This document shows positions 44,758 through 54,377 of a stretch of DNA of 64,000 nt, piece after piece. Position 1 is the stretch's first letter, and the number at the start of each line of letters is the position of its first letter. Both the position numbers and the translations under genes were made by a program. The DNA is from Dokdonella_A ginsengisoli (lineage in GTDB: Bacteria > Pseudomonadota > Gammaproteobacteria > Xanthomonadales > Rhodanobacteraceae): assembly GCF_042652785.1 (NCBI RefSeq), contig NZ_JBHSHD010000008.1, positions 310,001 through 374,000 on the forward strand. Direction: 5' to 3'. Under the pieces are notes generated by a model. It saw only the letters and a program-made list of their open reading frames with translations. It was not told where the DNA came from and made no database searches.

Positions 44758-46067
44758 CCGGCCGCCGCCATCAGCGTTTCGATGGCGTCCGCGTCCTTCG
44801 GCACGTCGGCCGACATCACCTCCGGTTCGCCCCGGGTGACGACGACGTCGTCCTCGATGCGGATGCCGATGCCGCGGAACTTCGCCGGCACGCCCTTCGC
44901 GTCGGGCGCGACGTACAGGCCCGGCTCGACGGTGACCACCATGCCCGGTTCGAGCACGCGGAACTCGCCGTCGACGCGGTAGTCGCCGACGTCGTGCACG
45001 TCCAGGCCGAGCCAGTGCCCGGTCTTGTGCATGTAGAACTTGCGGTAGGAATGCTCGCGCAGGTTCCGCTCCAGCGTGCCGCCGAGCAGGCCGAGCCGGA
45101 GCAGCCCGCGCGTGATCGTGCGCACCGCCGCTTCGTGGTAGGCGTCGAACGGCCGGCCGGCGCGCACTTCGTCGATCGCCGCGAGTTGCGCGGCGAGCAC
45201 GACGTCGTACAGCGCCCGCTGCTCCGCGCCGAAGCGCCCGTTGACCGGGAACGTGCGCGTGATGTCGGAGGCGTAGCACTGGTATTCGGCGCCGGCGTCG
45301 ATCAGCAGCAGGTCGCCGCCGCGCAGCGGCGCGTCGTTCGCGCGGTAGTGCAGCACGCAGGCATTGGCGCCGCCGCCGACGATCGGCTCGTAGCTCGGCA
45401 CCGCGCCCTGCTTGCGGAACGCGTGCAGCAGCTCGGCCTCGACCTCGTGCTCGTTCATGCCCGGCCGCGTCGCCTGCATCGCGCGCACGTGCGCGGCCGC
45501 GGCGATCTTCGCCGAACGCCGCATTAGGGCCAGTTCCGCGCGCGACTTGTACAGGCGCAGGTCGTGCAGCAGGTGCGACAGCGCGACGAACTCGTGCGGC
45601 GGCTTGGCGCCCTGGCGCACCAGCGCGCGCACGCGATTGACCCAGCCGATCAGCTTCAGGTCGAACTCGGTGTCGCGGCCGAAGTGGTAGTAGACGCGCC
45701 GGCGTCCCTCGATCAGGCCGGGCAGGATGTCGTCGATGTCGTCGATCGGAAACGCGTCGTCGAAACCGTAGCGCGACACCGCGCCTTCGGTGCCGGCGCG
45801 CGGGCCGTCCCAGCGCTCGCGCTCGCGGTCGCGCTCGCGGCAGAACAGGATCGCCTCGCCGTGCGCGCGGCCGGGCACCAGCGCGAGCACCGCCTCGGGC
45901 TCGCCGAAGCCGGTGAGGTAGTGGAAGTCGCTGTCCTGGCGGTACGGATAGTGCGCGTCGTTGTTGCGCACGCGCTCGGGCGCGGCGGCGACGATCGCGA
46001 TCGCGTCCGCGCCGGCCATGCGCATCAGCTGGCGGCGGCGGCGCTTGTATTCCTTCTGCTCGATCAT
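44754..46067 (-). CDS. pepP: Xaa-Pro aminopeptidase
   Basis: 437-residue M24B aminopeptidase P, releasing N-terminal residues followed by proline. The N-terminal domain starts EYKRRRRQLMRMAG. The metal site has Asp257 (LIDAG), Asp268 (ASDITRTF), His in KTGHWLGLDVHD, Glu in TVEPGLY and Glu in RIEDDVVVT. The order ygfB-pepP is the same as in E. coli, where ubiH follows; here acvB follows instead, joined by a 4-nt overlap. Confidence 0.95.
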   Translation of the reverse strand: MIEQKEYKRRRRQLMRMAGADAIAIVAAAPERVRNNDAHYPYRQDSDFHYLTGFGEPEAVLALVPGRAHGEAILFCRERDRERERWDGPRAGTEGAVSRYGFDDAFPIDDIDDILPGLIEGRRRVYYHFGRDTEFDLKLIGWVNRVRALVRQGAKPPHEFVALSHLLHDLRLYKSRAELALMRRSAKIAAAAHVRAMQATRPGMNEHEVEAELLHAFRKQGAVPSYEPIVGGGANACVLHYRANDAPLRGGDLLLIDAGAEYQCYASDITRTFPVNGRFGAEQRALYDVVLAAQLAAIDEVRAGRPFDAYHEAAVRTITRGLLRLGLLGGTLERNLREHSYRKFYMHKTGHWLGLDVHDVGDYRVDGEFRVLEPGMVVTVEPGLYVAPDAKGVPAKFRGIGIRIEDDVVVTRGEPEVMSADVPKDADAIETLMAAAG

Positions 46068-46086
46068 CGATCCGACGGTTCCCGGT

Positions 46087-46635
46087 TCAATGCAGGGCGC
46101 GCGCTCGGGCGCGCTGGCTCAGCTCGCGGTGCAGCATGGCGGCACCGGCGCGGACGAACACCAGCACCTCGTCGAGCGCGCGCTCGTCGTCGCGCGCATC
46201 GGCGTACTGGAGGCTGGACGCGGCGATCATGCCCAGGTCGGCGAGGATCTCGCGCGCGTCGGCGGACAGGTCCGTCCGCGACGTCGCGCCGGACAGGCCG
46301 ACGCCGCCGAGGAAGCCGCGGCACCATTCGATCAGCGCGTCGGCGCGGCGCGGCAGTCCGGCCGCGGTGGCCGGCAGCAGCGGATCGACGCTGGCCGGCT
46401 GCTCGGCGAACTGCGCGCGGCATTCGCGGTAGAGCCGCTCGAGCGTGCGGTTGCGCGCGAGCTCGGGTTCGTCGAAGCCCAGCTGCAGCGCTTCGGTCCA
46501 GTCGTCGCTGCCGGCTTCGCCGCCGGCGCAGAGGTAGCCGCTGAGCGAGCCGTGCAGGTCGCTGGCGTCGACGCCCAGGCGCAAGGCGCGCAGCGCGTCG
46601 GTCAATTCGGCGTGGGTCAGGCTGGTCGGATCCAT
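46087..46635 (-). CDS. ygfB: UPF0149 family protein YgfB
   Basis: 182 residues, all-helical, matching YgfB/YecA-type UPF0149: an LHGSLSGYLCAGG block near residue 28 and EWCRGFLGGVGLSG near 103. Its partner genes in E. coli are pepP and ubiH, and pepP lies 19 nt downstream here. In Pseudomonas, YgfB is a repressor-like modulator of a local regulator; that role is not shown for this protein. Confidence 0.88.
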   Translation of the reverse strand: MDPTSLTHAELTDALRALRLGVDASDLHGSLSGYLCAGGEAGSDDWTEALQLGFDEPELARNRTLERLYRECRAQFAEQPASVDPLLPATAAGLPRRADALIEWCRGFLGGVGLSGATSRTDLSADAREILADLGMIAASSLQYADARDDERALDEVLVFVRAGAAMLHRELSQRARARALH

Positions 46636-46735
46636 CGGATCGGCGGTCGTCGTCGCGGTCAGTGTAACCGCACGCGTGGCGTCGCCGCCCGCGTTTGCCT
46701 ACACTCCGGACACTCGCAACCTGAAATACCCGCGC

Positions 46736-49700
46736 ATGAGGGGCTCGTCGCCGCCATCCCGTCGCTCGCTCCGGTGTTGGCGCTGGCTGGCGTTCGCCTT
46801 CGTCGCGCTGCCGGCCCTGGCCGGCGGTGAAGCGCTGCGGCGCGAGTTCTATTTCCAGACCCTGGCCACCGAGGACGGGCTGGTCCAGAACACCGTGACC
46901 GCGGTGCTGCAGGACCGCACCGGATTCCTGTGGATCGGCACGATCGGCGGCCTGCAGCGTTACGACGGCTACGCGCTGGAGACCTTCGAGCATTCCGGCG
47001 ACGATCCCGACGGCCCGCCCGAGGACAGCATCACCGCGCTGGCCGAGGACGCCGGCGGCAACCTGTGGGTTGGAACGCACGGCGACCTGATCCGCCGCGA
47101 CGCCGCCGACGGACACTTCCATCGCGTCGCGATCACCCGCACGCAGGAGCTGCCGCCCGGCTGGTCGAACGTGCGCGCGCTGCAGGTCGACGCGCAAGGT
47201 CTGTGGATCGCCGGCGATGCCGCGCTGCTGCTGGTCGAGCCGGACAGCGCACGCCTGTTGCGCGCCTGGCGGCTCGAAGCCGGCGGCAAGCCTTCGCTGC
47301 CGCGCCGGATGCGGCGCACCGACGACGGCAACCTCTGGCTCGCCACCTCGACCGGCCTGCTGCGGCTGGCGCCGCAGGCGCAGGCGCCCGAAGCGGTCGC
47401 CACGTCGATCGAAGCGGCCAGCGACCTTCTGGTCGACCACGCGCACGACCTGCTCGCGGCGACGCCGCGCGGCGTCTACCGGATCGCCGCCGACGGCAGC
47501 GGTGCCGAACGCATCTGGCCGGAACAGGGCGAACGGCCGGTCACCTCCCTGATCGAGGACGCACGCGGCCGCCTGTGGCTGGCAGTGCCGCACGAAGGCA
47601 TCGCGCTGTTCGATCCGGCCTCCGGCCACACGCAGTGGCTGTCCGCGCGCGACGGCCTCGCCGGCGGCCTGCCCGACGCGGTGATCACCGGCCTCACCGT
47701 GGACCGCTCCGGCCTGGTCTGGATCGGCACCGTGGAGCGCGGCCTGACCCGCACCGATCCGGCCGGCACCGCGTTCCAGCACGTCCTGGACCGCTCGCCG
47801 GGACGCAAGCCGACCGCCTCCAATTACGTGCGCGCCCTGTATCCGGATTCGGACGGCGGCCTTTGGCTCGGCACCGGCGATGAAGGACTCAAGCGCTACG
47901 ACGTCGCCGCGAACCGCTTCGACGACTACGGCGACCTGCTCGCCGCGCGCGCCGCGGACGGCGGCCGCCCGGCCGTCGTGCTCGCCTTCGCCGACGCCGG
48001 CGGCGGACGACTGTGGGTCGGCACCGACGTCGGCGTGGCGCTGTTCGATCCGGCGCGCCGCACGCTCGATTTCCTGCCGTCCGATCCGTCCGGTGCGGCG
48101 GGCGTTCCGAAGACGGCCGTGCGCAGCCTGCTGCGGGCGCGCGACGGCCGGCTGTGGATCGGCACGCTCGGCGGCGGCCTGCTGCGCTACGACCCGGCCG
48201 ACGGCACGTGGCAGACGTACCGCGAGACCGGCGCCGCCCGCGCCGGCGGCGGACTGGGCAGCGACCGCGTGCTGGCGCTGCACGAACAGCGCGACGGCCG
48301 CCTCTGGGTCGGCACCACCGCCGGGCTGAACCTGCTCGATCCAGCCTCGCGCGAGGTGCGCCTGTTCCGCAACGAACCCGGCGACGCGCACTCGCTGGCC
48401 GGCAACCTGGTCCGCTCGATCCACGAGAGCGCCGACGGCGTGCTCTGGATCGGCACGCAGTCGGGCCTCAACCGCCTCGACGCGCTCGACGCGCAGACGG
48501 CGCGCTTCACGCGCTGGCTGACGCGCGACGGCCTGCCGAACCGCTCGGTCTACGCGATCGGCAGCGATGCGATGGGCCGGCTGTGGCTGAGCACCAACCG
48601 CGGCATCGCCTCGTTCGACCGGCCGAGCGGCACGTTCCGCACGTTCACGCTGGCCGACGGCCTGCAGGACATGGAATTCAACGGCGGCGCAGTCGCCGCG
48701 CTGCCCGACGGCCGCCTCGCCTTCGGCGGCGTCAACGGCTTCAACCTGTTCCTGCCGCAGACGATTTCCGGCAGCCGTTACGCCGCGCCGGTGGTCTTCA
48801 CCAGCGTGCGCACCGGCAGCGCCGCGCCGCAGGCGCCGCGGCCGGGTACGCCGATCCGCATGGCGGTGTCCGATCGCGTCGTGCACATCGAGTTCGCGGC
48901 GCTCGATTTCACTGCCCCGGAGCGCAACCGCTTCGCCTACCGGCTGGAGGGCTTCGACGAGCGCTGGATCGACGCCGGCACGCGCCACGAGACGACCTAC
49001 ACCAATCTCGACGCCGGCACCTATCGCTTCAAGGTGCGCGCCAGCAACCACGACGGCTACTGGAACGAGCAGGCGGCCACGCTCGAACTGCGCGTGGCGC
49101 CGCCGTGGTGGCAGAGCCTCCCGGCGAAGACGTTCTATCTGCTCGCCACGATGCTGGCGGCGCTGCTCGGCTGGCACGCGTGGCGGCGCGGGCGCGTCGA
49201 GCAGGAGCGCTACCACCAGGGACTGCGCGAACGCGAGGACCGCCTGCGCCTGGCGCTGTGGGGCTCGGGCGACGCGTTCTGGGACTGGGACATCCCGCGC
49301 GGACTGTTCACGGTGACCGGCTCGGCCAATCCGCTCGAGCGCGGGCCGAAGGACTCGCGCGTCTACGCCTACGAGTGGTTCCGCGCGAACATCCACCCCG
49401 ACGACCTGCCGGCGGTCGAACGCCGGCTCGAGGACCACATCAACCGCAAGACCGACACGCTCGAGTCCGAGCACCGCCAGCGCAATCCCCACGGCGACTG
49501 GGTCTGGGTGATCGCCCGCGGCAAGATCGTCGAGCGCGACGAGGACGGCCAGCCGACGCGCATGTGCGGCACCGCGCGCGACATCACCGCCACGCGCGCG
49601 GCCGAGCGCCAGCGGCGCATCGCCGAGGAAGTCATCCGCAGCATGGCCGAGGCCGTCGCGGTGACCGATCCGCAGTTCCTCTTCGTCAACGTGAACCCGG

Positions 49701-51307
49701 CGTTCACGCGGATCACCGGCTGGCGCGAGGAAGAAGTGGCCGGGCAGCCGACCGCCCTGCTGAACTGCTCGCAGCATTCCGCCGAGCACTACGCCGCGAT
49801 GCGCGAAGCGGTCGTGCGCGCCGGCCACTGGCGCGGCGAACTGTGGCAGCGACGCAAGGACGGCGACGAGTTCCTCAGTTGGATCGAGATCGCCGAGGTG
49901 CGCGACGCCGGCGGCCAGCGCACGCACTTCGTCAGCGTGATCTCCGACATCACCGACCGCAAGCGCGCCGAACAGGAGCTGCGCTACCTGGCCAACTACG
50001 ACGCGTTGACCGGCCTGCCGAACCGCACCCTGCTCAGCGAGCGCATCGGGCACGCGATCGTCCGCGCACGCCGCGCCGGGCGCAGGATCGGCGTGCTGTT
50101 CCTCGACCTCGACCGCTTCAAGCACGTCAACGATTCGATGGGGCACGCCGCCGGCGACCGCATGCTGAAGGCGGCCGGAAACCGGCTGCGCCAGGTCGTG
50201 CGCGAGGGCGATTCGGTGGCGCGCATCGGCGGCGACGAATTCACGGTGGTGATCGAGGACATCCTCAGCAGCGCCGAGGCCGAGCGCGTGGCCGAGAAGA
50301 TCATCGCCGCCTTCGAGCAGCCGCTGGAACTGGACAGCGGGCAGGAAGTGGTGATCTCGCCGTCGATCGGCGTCAGCCTGTACCCCGACCACGGCCAGGT
50401 GCCCAGCGACCTGCTCAAGTTCGCCGACACGGCGATGTACCAGGCCAAGGAACGCGGCCGCAAGACGTACATGGTCTACACCGAGGCGATGGACGCGGCC
50501 GCGCGCCTGCGCGCGACGATGGTCGCCGCGCTCGGCAAGGCGCTCGAGCGCGACGAGCTGTCGCTGGTCTACCAGCCCAAGCTGTCCCTGCTCGACGAGC
50601 GCGTCACCGGCGTCGAGGCGCTGCTGCGCTGGCGCAGCAGCGAGCTCGGCGACGTCTCGCCCGGCGTGTTCATTCCGCTCGCCGAGGAGACCGGGCTGAT
50701 CCTCGAGATCGGCGACTGGGTCGTTGCGCAGGCCTGCGCGCAGCTCGCGCGCTGGCGCGAGGTCGGCGTCGGCGACATCACGATGTCGGTCAACGTCTCG
50801 GTCGCGCAGCTGCTGCGCGGTGACCTGATCCAGCGCCTGTGCGACGTGCTCGCCGAGCACGACATCGCGCCGAACCAGCTCGAACTGGAACTGACCGAGA
50901 GCATGGTCATGGCCAACGCCGAGCAGTCGATCACCACGCTGCGCCGGCTCAAGGCCATCGGCCTGACCCTGGCCATCGACGACTTCGGCACCGGCTATTC
51001 CTCTCTGAGCTATCTCAAGCGCCTGCCGATCGACGCGCTGAAGATCGACAAGGAGTTCGTCGGCGACATCACCACCGATCCCGACGACGAGGCGATCACC
51101 GCGACGGTAATCGCGATGGCGCATTCGCTCGGTCTGAACGTCGTGGCGGAAGGCGTGGAGATCGCCGAGCAGGTCGAATACCTGCGCGAACAGGACTGCG
51201 ACGAAGTGCAGGGCCACTGGCTGGCGCCGCCGCTGCCGCCGCAGCAGTGCCTGAACTTCCTGATCGACCGCGCGCAGCGGCGCCGCGTGGCCCTCGGCCA
51301 GGCCTGA
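46736..51307 (+). CDS. Propeller-sensing diguanylate cyclase/phosphodiesterase (PAS-PAS-GGDEF-EAL)
   Basis: 1523 residues. Signal peptide, then a periplasmic two-component-regulator beta-propeller (about 35-700; GFLWIGTIGGLQRYDGY, GRLWIGTLGGGLLRYDP), a Y_Y_Y domain (about 711-790), one membrane helix (797-815), two PAS domains (about 838-960 and 963-1080), GGDEF and EAL. GGDEF is intact (1165-1169) with an RxxD I-site at 1156-1159. EAL is intact (1294-1296) with the DDFGTGYSSL loop, so both synthesis and breakdown of c-di-GMP are possible. It shares its sensor design with the hybrid kinase at 18798-22898. Confidence 0.93.
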   Translation: MRGSSPPSRRSLRCWRWLAFAFVALPALAGGEALRREFYFQTLATEDGLVQNTVTAVLQDRTGFLWIGTIGGLQRYDGYALETFEHSGDDPDGPPEDSITALAEDAGGNLWVGTHGDLIRRDAADGHFHRVAITRTQELPPGWSNVRALQVDAQGLWIAGDAALLLVEPDSARLLRAWRLEAGGKPSLPRRMRRTDDGNLWLATSTGLLRLAPQAQAPEAVATSIEAASDLLVDHAHDLLAATPRGVYRIAADGSGAERIWPEQGERPVTSLIEDARGRLWLAVPHEGIALFDPASGHTQWLSARDGLAGGLPDAVITGLTVDRSGLVWIGTVERGLTRTDPAGTAFQHVLDRSPGRKPTASNYVRALYPDSDGGLWLGTGDEGLKRYDVAANRFDDYGDLLAARAADGGRPAVVLAFADAGGGRLWVGTDVGVALFDPARRTLDFLPSDPSGAAGVPKTAVRSLLRARDGRLWIGTLGGGLLRYDPADGTWQTYRETGAARAGGGLGSDRVLALHEQRDGRLWVGTTAGLNLLDPASREVRLFRNEPGDAHSLAGNLVRSIHESADGVLWIGTQSGLNRLDALDAQTARFTRWLTRDGLPNRSVYAIGSDAMGRLWLSTNRGIASFDRPSGTFRTFTLADGLQDMEFNGGAVAALPDGRLAFGGVNGFNLFLPQTISGSRYAAPVVFTSVRTGSAAPQAPRPGTPIRMAVSDRVVHIEFAALDFTAPERNRFAYRLEGFDERWIDAGTRHETTYTNLDAGTYRFKVRASNHDGYWNEQAATLELRVAPPWWQSLPAKTFYLLATMLAALLGWHAWRRGRVEQERYHQGLREREDRLRLALWGSGDAFWDWDIPRGLFTVTGSANPLERGPKDSRVYAYEWFRANIHPDDLPAVERRLEDHINRKTDTLESEHRQRNPHGDWVWVIARGKIVERDEDGQPTRMCGTARDITATRAAERQRRIAEEVIRSMAEAVAVTDPQFLFVNVNPAFTRITGWREEEVAGQPTALLNCSQHSAEHYAAMREAVVRAGHWRGELWQRRKDGDEFLSWIEIAEVRDAGGQRTHFVSVISDITDRKRAEQELRYLANYDALTGLPNRTLLSERIGHAIVRARRAGRRIGVLFLDLDRFKHVNDSMGHAAGDRMLKAAGNRLRQVVREGDSVARIGGDEFTVVIEDILSSAEAERVAEKIIAAFEQPLELDSGQEVVISPSIGVSLYPDHGQVPSDLLKFADTAMYQAKERGRKTYMVYTEAMDAAARLRATMVAALGKALERDELSLVYQPKLSLLDERVTGVEALLRWRSSELGDVSPGVFIPLAEETGLILEIGDWVVAQACAQLARWREVGVGDITMSVNVSVAQLLRGDLIQRLCDVLAEHDIAPNQLELELTESMVMANAEQSITTLRRLKAIGLTLAIDDFGTGYSSLSYLKRLPIDALKIDKEFVGDITTDPDDEAITATVIAMAHSLGLNVVAEGVEIAEQVEYLREQDCDEVQGHWLAPPLPPQQCLNFLIDRAQRRRVALGQA

Positions 51308-51380
51308 GACCCGCCCGGAAAGCCCGTCCCGGCCGTTTCCGCGCGCCCTGCGGAGCGTCTCACGCAGCGACGAATCCCGA

Positions 51381-51389
51381 TGCTATATT
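51381..51389 (+). promoter_or_regulatory. Extended -10 promoter for a probably leaderless message
   Basis: TGCTATATT (extended -10) ends 6 nt before the ATG at 51396. Initiation from it would place the transcript start at or one base from the start codon, leaving no room for a ribosome-binding site. Confidence 0.5.
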
Positions 51390-51395
51390 CGCCGC

Positions 51396-51614
51396 ATGTC
51401 CGCGCACCTGGAAAGCCTGCTGACACTGGGGGACCGAGTCGATCGGCTGCTCGACCTGTGCCGCACGCTGCAGGAGGAAAACCGCAGCCTGCGCCACAGC
51501 CAGGAGCAGCTCAGTCTCGAGCGCGCCCAGCTGATCGCCCGCAACGAGCAGGCGCGGGCACGCGTCGAGGCGATGATCGTGCGCCTCAAGTCGCTGGAAC
51601 ACAATCACGCATGA
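51396..51614 (+). CDS. ZapB-like small coiled-coil protein (TIGR02449 type)
   Basis: 72 residues forming one continuous coiled coil (LLTLGDRVDRLLDLCRTLQE, RSLRHSQEQLSLERAQL). It resembles the short TIGR02449 family found just upstream of zapA in gammaproteobacteria. A role next to ZapA at the division ring is likely but inferred. It is followed 22 nt later by zapA. Confidence 0.82.
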   Translation: MSAHLESLLTLGDRVDRLLDLCRTLQEENRSLRHSQEQLSLERAQLIARNEQARARVEAMIVRLKSLEHNHA

Positions 51615-51636
51615 TCCGCCACGCAGGGCCATCGCG

Positions 51637-51939
51637 ATGAGCGCCAGCCAACCGGTCTCGGTCAGCATCCTCGATCGCGAATTCCTGATCGCCTGCACGC
51701 CGGAAGAACGCGAGGGCCTGCTCGCCGCGGCGCGCTATCTCGACGGCAAGATGCGCGAGATGCGCAACAACGCGCGCACGGCCACGCTCGATCGCATCGC
51801 GATCCTCGCCGCGCTGAACATCAGCCACGAGCTGCTCGGCGCGCGCCAGCGCGAATCGTCCGAGTCCGCGCAATTGGCGGAGAAGTTGCAAGCCCTGCAC
51901 GCGAAGCTTGAACGCGCGCTGCCCGGCTCCATACAATAG
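51637..51939 (+). CDS. zapA: Cell division protein ZapA
   Basis: 100 residues with the family pattern: VSVSILDREFLIACTPEERE, LLAAARYLDGKMREMRNN, LDRIAILAALNISHELL. ZapA bundles FtsZ filaments at midcell. The 3' end contains the promoter of the 6S RNA gene. Confidence 0.94.
   Translation: MSASQPVSVSILDREFLIACTPEEREGLLAAARYLDGKMREMRNNARTATLDRIAILAALNISHELLGARQRESSESAQLAEKLQALHAKLERALPGSIQ
51908..51937 (+). promoter_or_regulatory. Sigma-70 promoter of 6S RNA, inside zapA
   Basis: -35 TTGAAC (51908-51913) and -10 TACAAT (51932-51937), 18-bp spacing, place the start near 51945, matching the 5' end of the 6S RNA. Confidence 0.7.
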
Positions 51940-51944
51940 CCGCG

Positions 51945-52136
51945 GGTGTCCTCTGCGGTGCCCGGCAGCGCACTCTTACATATTGCCTTGTTCCTATAGA
52001 CGACCCCGGGACGGCGAAGCGAAGACCCGTGTGCATGTCCGCTCTCGAGCGGAAAGCCTTAAGGTCACGCAAGCCCTCCCACCTGATCCCAGGGATCAAG
52101 GTCGTTCGATGCGCACCGGCTCAGGCGGAGGACATC
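51945..52136 (+). ncRNA. ssrS: 6S RNA
   Basis: Located between zapA and fau, as in most gammaproteobacteria. The 5' TGTCCTCTGC and 3' GCGGAGGACA ends pair to form the closing stem. Internal blocks match the family (GAAAGCCTTAAGG-type segment, ACCTGATCCCAGGGATCAAGG hairpin). A T-run (52137-52143) follows. It sequesters the sigma-70 polymerase in stationary phase. Ends are approximate to a few bases. Confidence 0.93.
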
Positions 52137-52143
52137 TTTTTTT

Positions 52144-52341
52144 GCGTTCGTCCTTGAACGCTACTTCGATGTTTGCGAATCGCGCTCTGGCGGGTTCCCG
52201 GCTTCGGAGCGTCCAGAGCGGCCATCCATGGCCGCACTTTTCATGGATTTCTGCGATCGTCCTTGATCGCTGCTGCGAAAGCCTTGTGCATTCGTGCAGC
52301 GCGATTCTTCGTATGATCCACCAGCGGCCATCCATGGCCGC
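52144..52341 (+). repeat. Two tandem hairpin units between ssrS and fau
   Basis: Each unit has a small stem with loop GTCCTT (52144-52161, stem GCGTTC/GAACGC; 52253-52270, stem GCGATC/GATCGC), followed about 72 nt later by a palindrome GCGGCCATCCATGGCCGC (52218-52235 and 52324-52341) and then ACTT. The stems of the two units differ by compensatory changes while the loops and palindromes are identical. Unit period is about 107 bp. The region has no credible gene. Confidence 0.7.
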
Positions 52342-52416
52342 ACTTCTCAACAGATAGCTGCCCTCGATGAATGTCGTCGCGAGTTGGTCTGACGGCAGAA
52401 GATCGAGGTCGAACGC

Positions 52417-53043
52417 ATGACCGATCCCTCCCCTTCTCCAGCGTCTGCCGATCCGCGCGCCGCGTTGCGCAAGGAACTGCGATCGCAGCGCGAGGCGTTG
52501 TCGGCGAGCGAGCGCATTGCAGCGGCGAACGGGCTGGTCGCGCAGCTGGAGCGGATTCCCGAGTTCCTCACCGACCGGCGCGTCGCCGGCTACTGGGCGA
52601 TCGGCGGCGAGCTGCCGCTGCTCGGGGTGATGCCGGGGCTGCGTGCGCGCGACCAGATCTACCATCTGCCCGTCGCCGGTGCGGATCGGCGCCTGCGCTT
52701 CGCGCCGTGGCGACCTGGCGTGGAGATCGTGCCCAATCGCTACGGCATCCCCGAACCGGTCGCGGTCGAAGCCGACCTGCTGTCGCCATCGCAGATCGAT
52801 GTCGTGCTGCTGCCCCTGCTCGGTTTCGATCGGCGCGGCCATCGGCTCGGTTTCGGCGGCGGCTACTACGACCGCAGCTTCGAATTCCTGCGCGAGCGCA
52901 GCGACGTCGGCAAGCCGGTGCTGGTCGGTGTCGGCTACGCGATGCAGGAGGTCGAGGCGATCGACGCGATGCCGTGGGACGTGAGCCTGGACTACGTCGC
53001 GACCGAACGTGAACTGGTCGACCTGACGCCGCCGCTGGCGTGA
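52417..53043 (+). CDS. fau: 5-formyltetrahydrofolate cyclo-ligase
   Basis: 208 residues. It converts 5-formyl-THF to 5,10-methenyl-THF with ATP. Family blocks: RAALRKELRSQREAL near the N-terminus and LLPLLGFDRRGHRLGFGGGYYDR (phosphate/folate-binding) near 130-155. Its position after zapA-ssrS is conserved in gammaproteobacteria. Confidence 0.94.
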   Translation: MTDPSPSPASADPRAALRKELRSQREALSASERIAAANGLVAQLERIPEFLTDRRVAGYWAIGGELPLLGVMPGLRARDQIYHLPVAGADRRLRFAPWRPGVEIVPNRYGIPEPVAVEADLLSPSQIDVVLLPLLGFDRRGHRLGFGGGYYDRSFEFLRERSDVGKPVLVGVGYAMQEVEAIDAMPWDVSLDYVATERELVDLTPPLA

Positions 53044-53099
53044 TCGCGACGAGGTCCGGCTGCTAAAGTCCGCTTCCCGGCGGCTATCGCGGCGGACCC

Positions 53100-53552
<453 letters not shown>

Positions 53553-53636
53553 GCCGCGCGCACCGCTGCACCGCCCTTGCGGCCTGGTGCCGGCGATCCG
53601 ATACCGTTTCCCAGACCATCATCCGAGGAAGATCCG

Positions 53637-54281
53637 ATGTCGAAGGACGAGGAAAAACGCCTGGCCGGCCGTGCCGCGATGCGCTACGTCGAGGACGGCA
53701 TGGTCGTCGGTGTCGGCACCGGCTCGACCGTCGCCCATTTCATCGACGCGCTGGCCGAACGCAAGCATCTCATCGAGGGCGCGGTGTCCAGCTCCGAGCA
53801 GTCGACGCGACTGCTGAAGGAACGCGGCGTACCGGTGCTCGATCTCAACTCGACCGGCGACATTCCCCTCTACGTCGACGGCGCCGACGAATGTGACGCG
53901 CAGCGTTGCCTGATCAAGGGCGGCGGCGGCGCGCTGACGCGCGAGAAGATCATCGCCGCGGCGGCGAAGACGTTCGTCTGCATCATCGACGCCGCCAAGC
54001 GCGTCGACGCGCTCGGCCGCTTCCCGCTGCCGGTCGAGGTCGTGCCGATGGCGCGCAGCTACGTCGCGCGGGAAATCGTCAAGCGCGGCGGCAATCCGGT
54101 CTGGCGCGACGGCGTCGTCACCGACAACGGCTGCTGGATCCTCGACGTGCACGGCTGGCGCATCGAACGGCCGGCCGAGATGGAGCGCGAACTGAACCAG
54201 ATCGCCGGCGTCGTCACTGTCGGGCTGTTCGCGCAGCGTCCGGCCGACATCGTGCTGATCGGTTCCGAGGAAATGCGCTGA
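53637..54281 (+). CDS. rpiA: Ribose-5-phosphate isomerase A
   Basis: 214 residues interconverting ribose-5-phosphate and ribulose-5-phosphate. Motifs: GVGTGSTVAHFIDAL, LYVDGADECD and KGGGGALTREKI. GAGGAAG precedes ATG 53637. Confidence 0.96.
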   Translation: MSKDEEKRLAGRAAMRYVEDGMVVGVGTGSTVAHFIDALAERKHLIEGAVSSSEQSTRLLKERGVPVLDLNSTGDIPLYVDGADECDAQRCLIKGGGGALTREKIIAAAAKTFVCIIDAAKRVDALGRFPLPVEVVPMARSYVAREIVKRGGNPVWRDGVVTDNGCWILDVHGWRIERPAEMERELNQIAGVVTVGLFAQRPADIVLIGSEEMR

Positions 54282-54377
54282 TCCGTTCCGTCGCGGACCG
54301 GCCTCTGTCCGTTTCGGCGTCGAATCTGCGTTCCTGAAAGTATTGCCCCGTTGCAGTCTGCCCCAGGGAACCGCCGC

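Noticed and set aside
46064..51217. Long minus-strand open frame antisense to the PAS-GGDEF-EAL gene.
   Set aside because: Same artefact; the plus strand carries intact catalytic motifs over the same bases.
52144..52341. Possible CRISPR array, because of the two spaced identical palindromes.
   Set aside because: Only two copies, spacing of about 88 bp between palindromes, conserved parts in the spacer, and no cas genes.
52170..52357. Possible 60-residue protein over the hairpin units between ssrS and fau.
   Set aside because: No ribosome-binding site, composed of repeat-derived sequence, and no similarity noted to any family; taken as non-coding.
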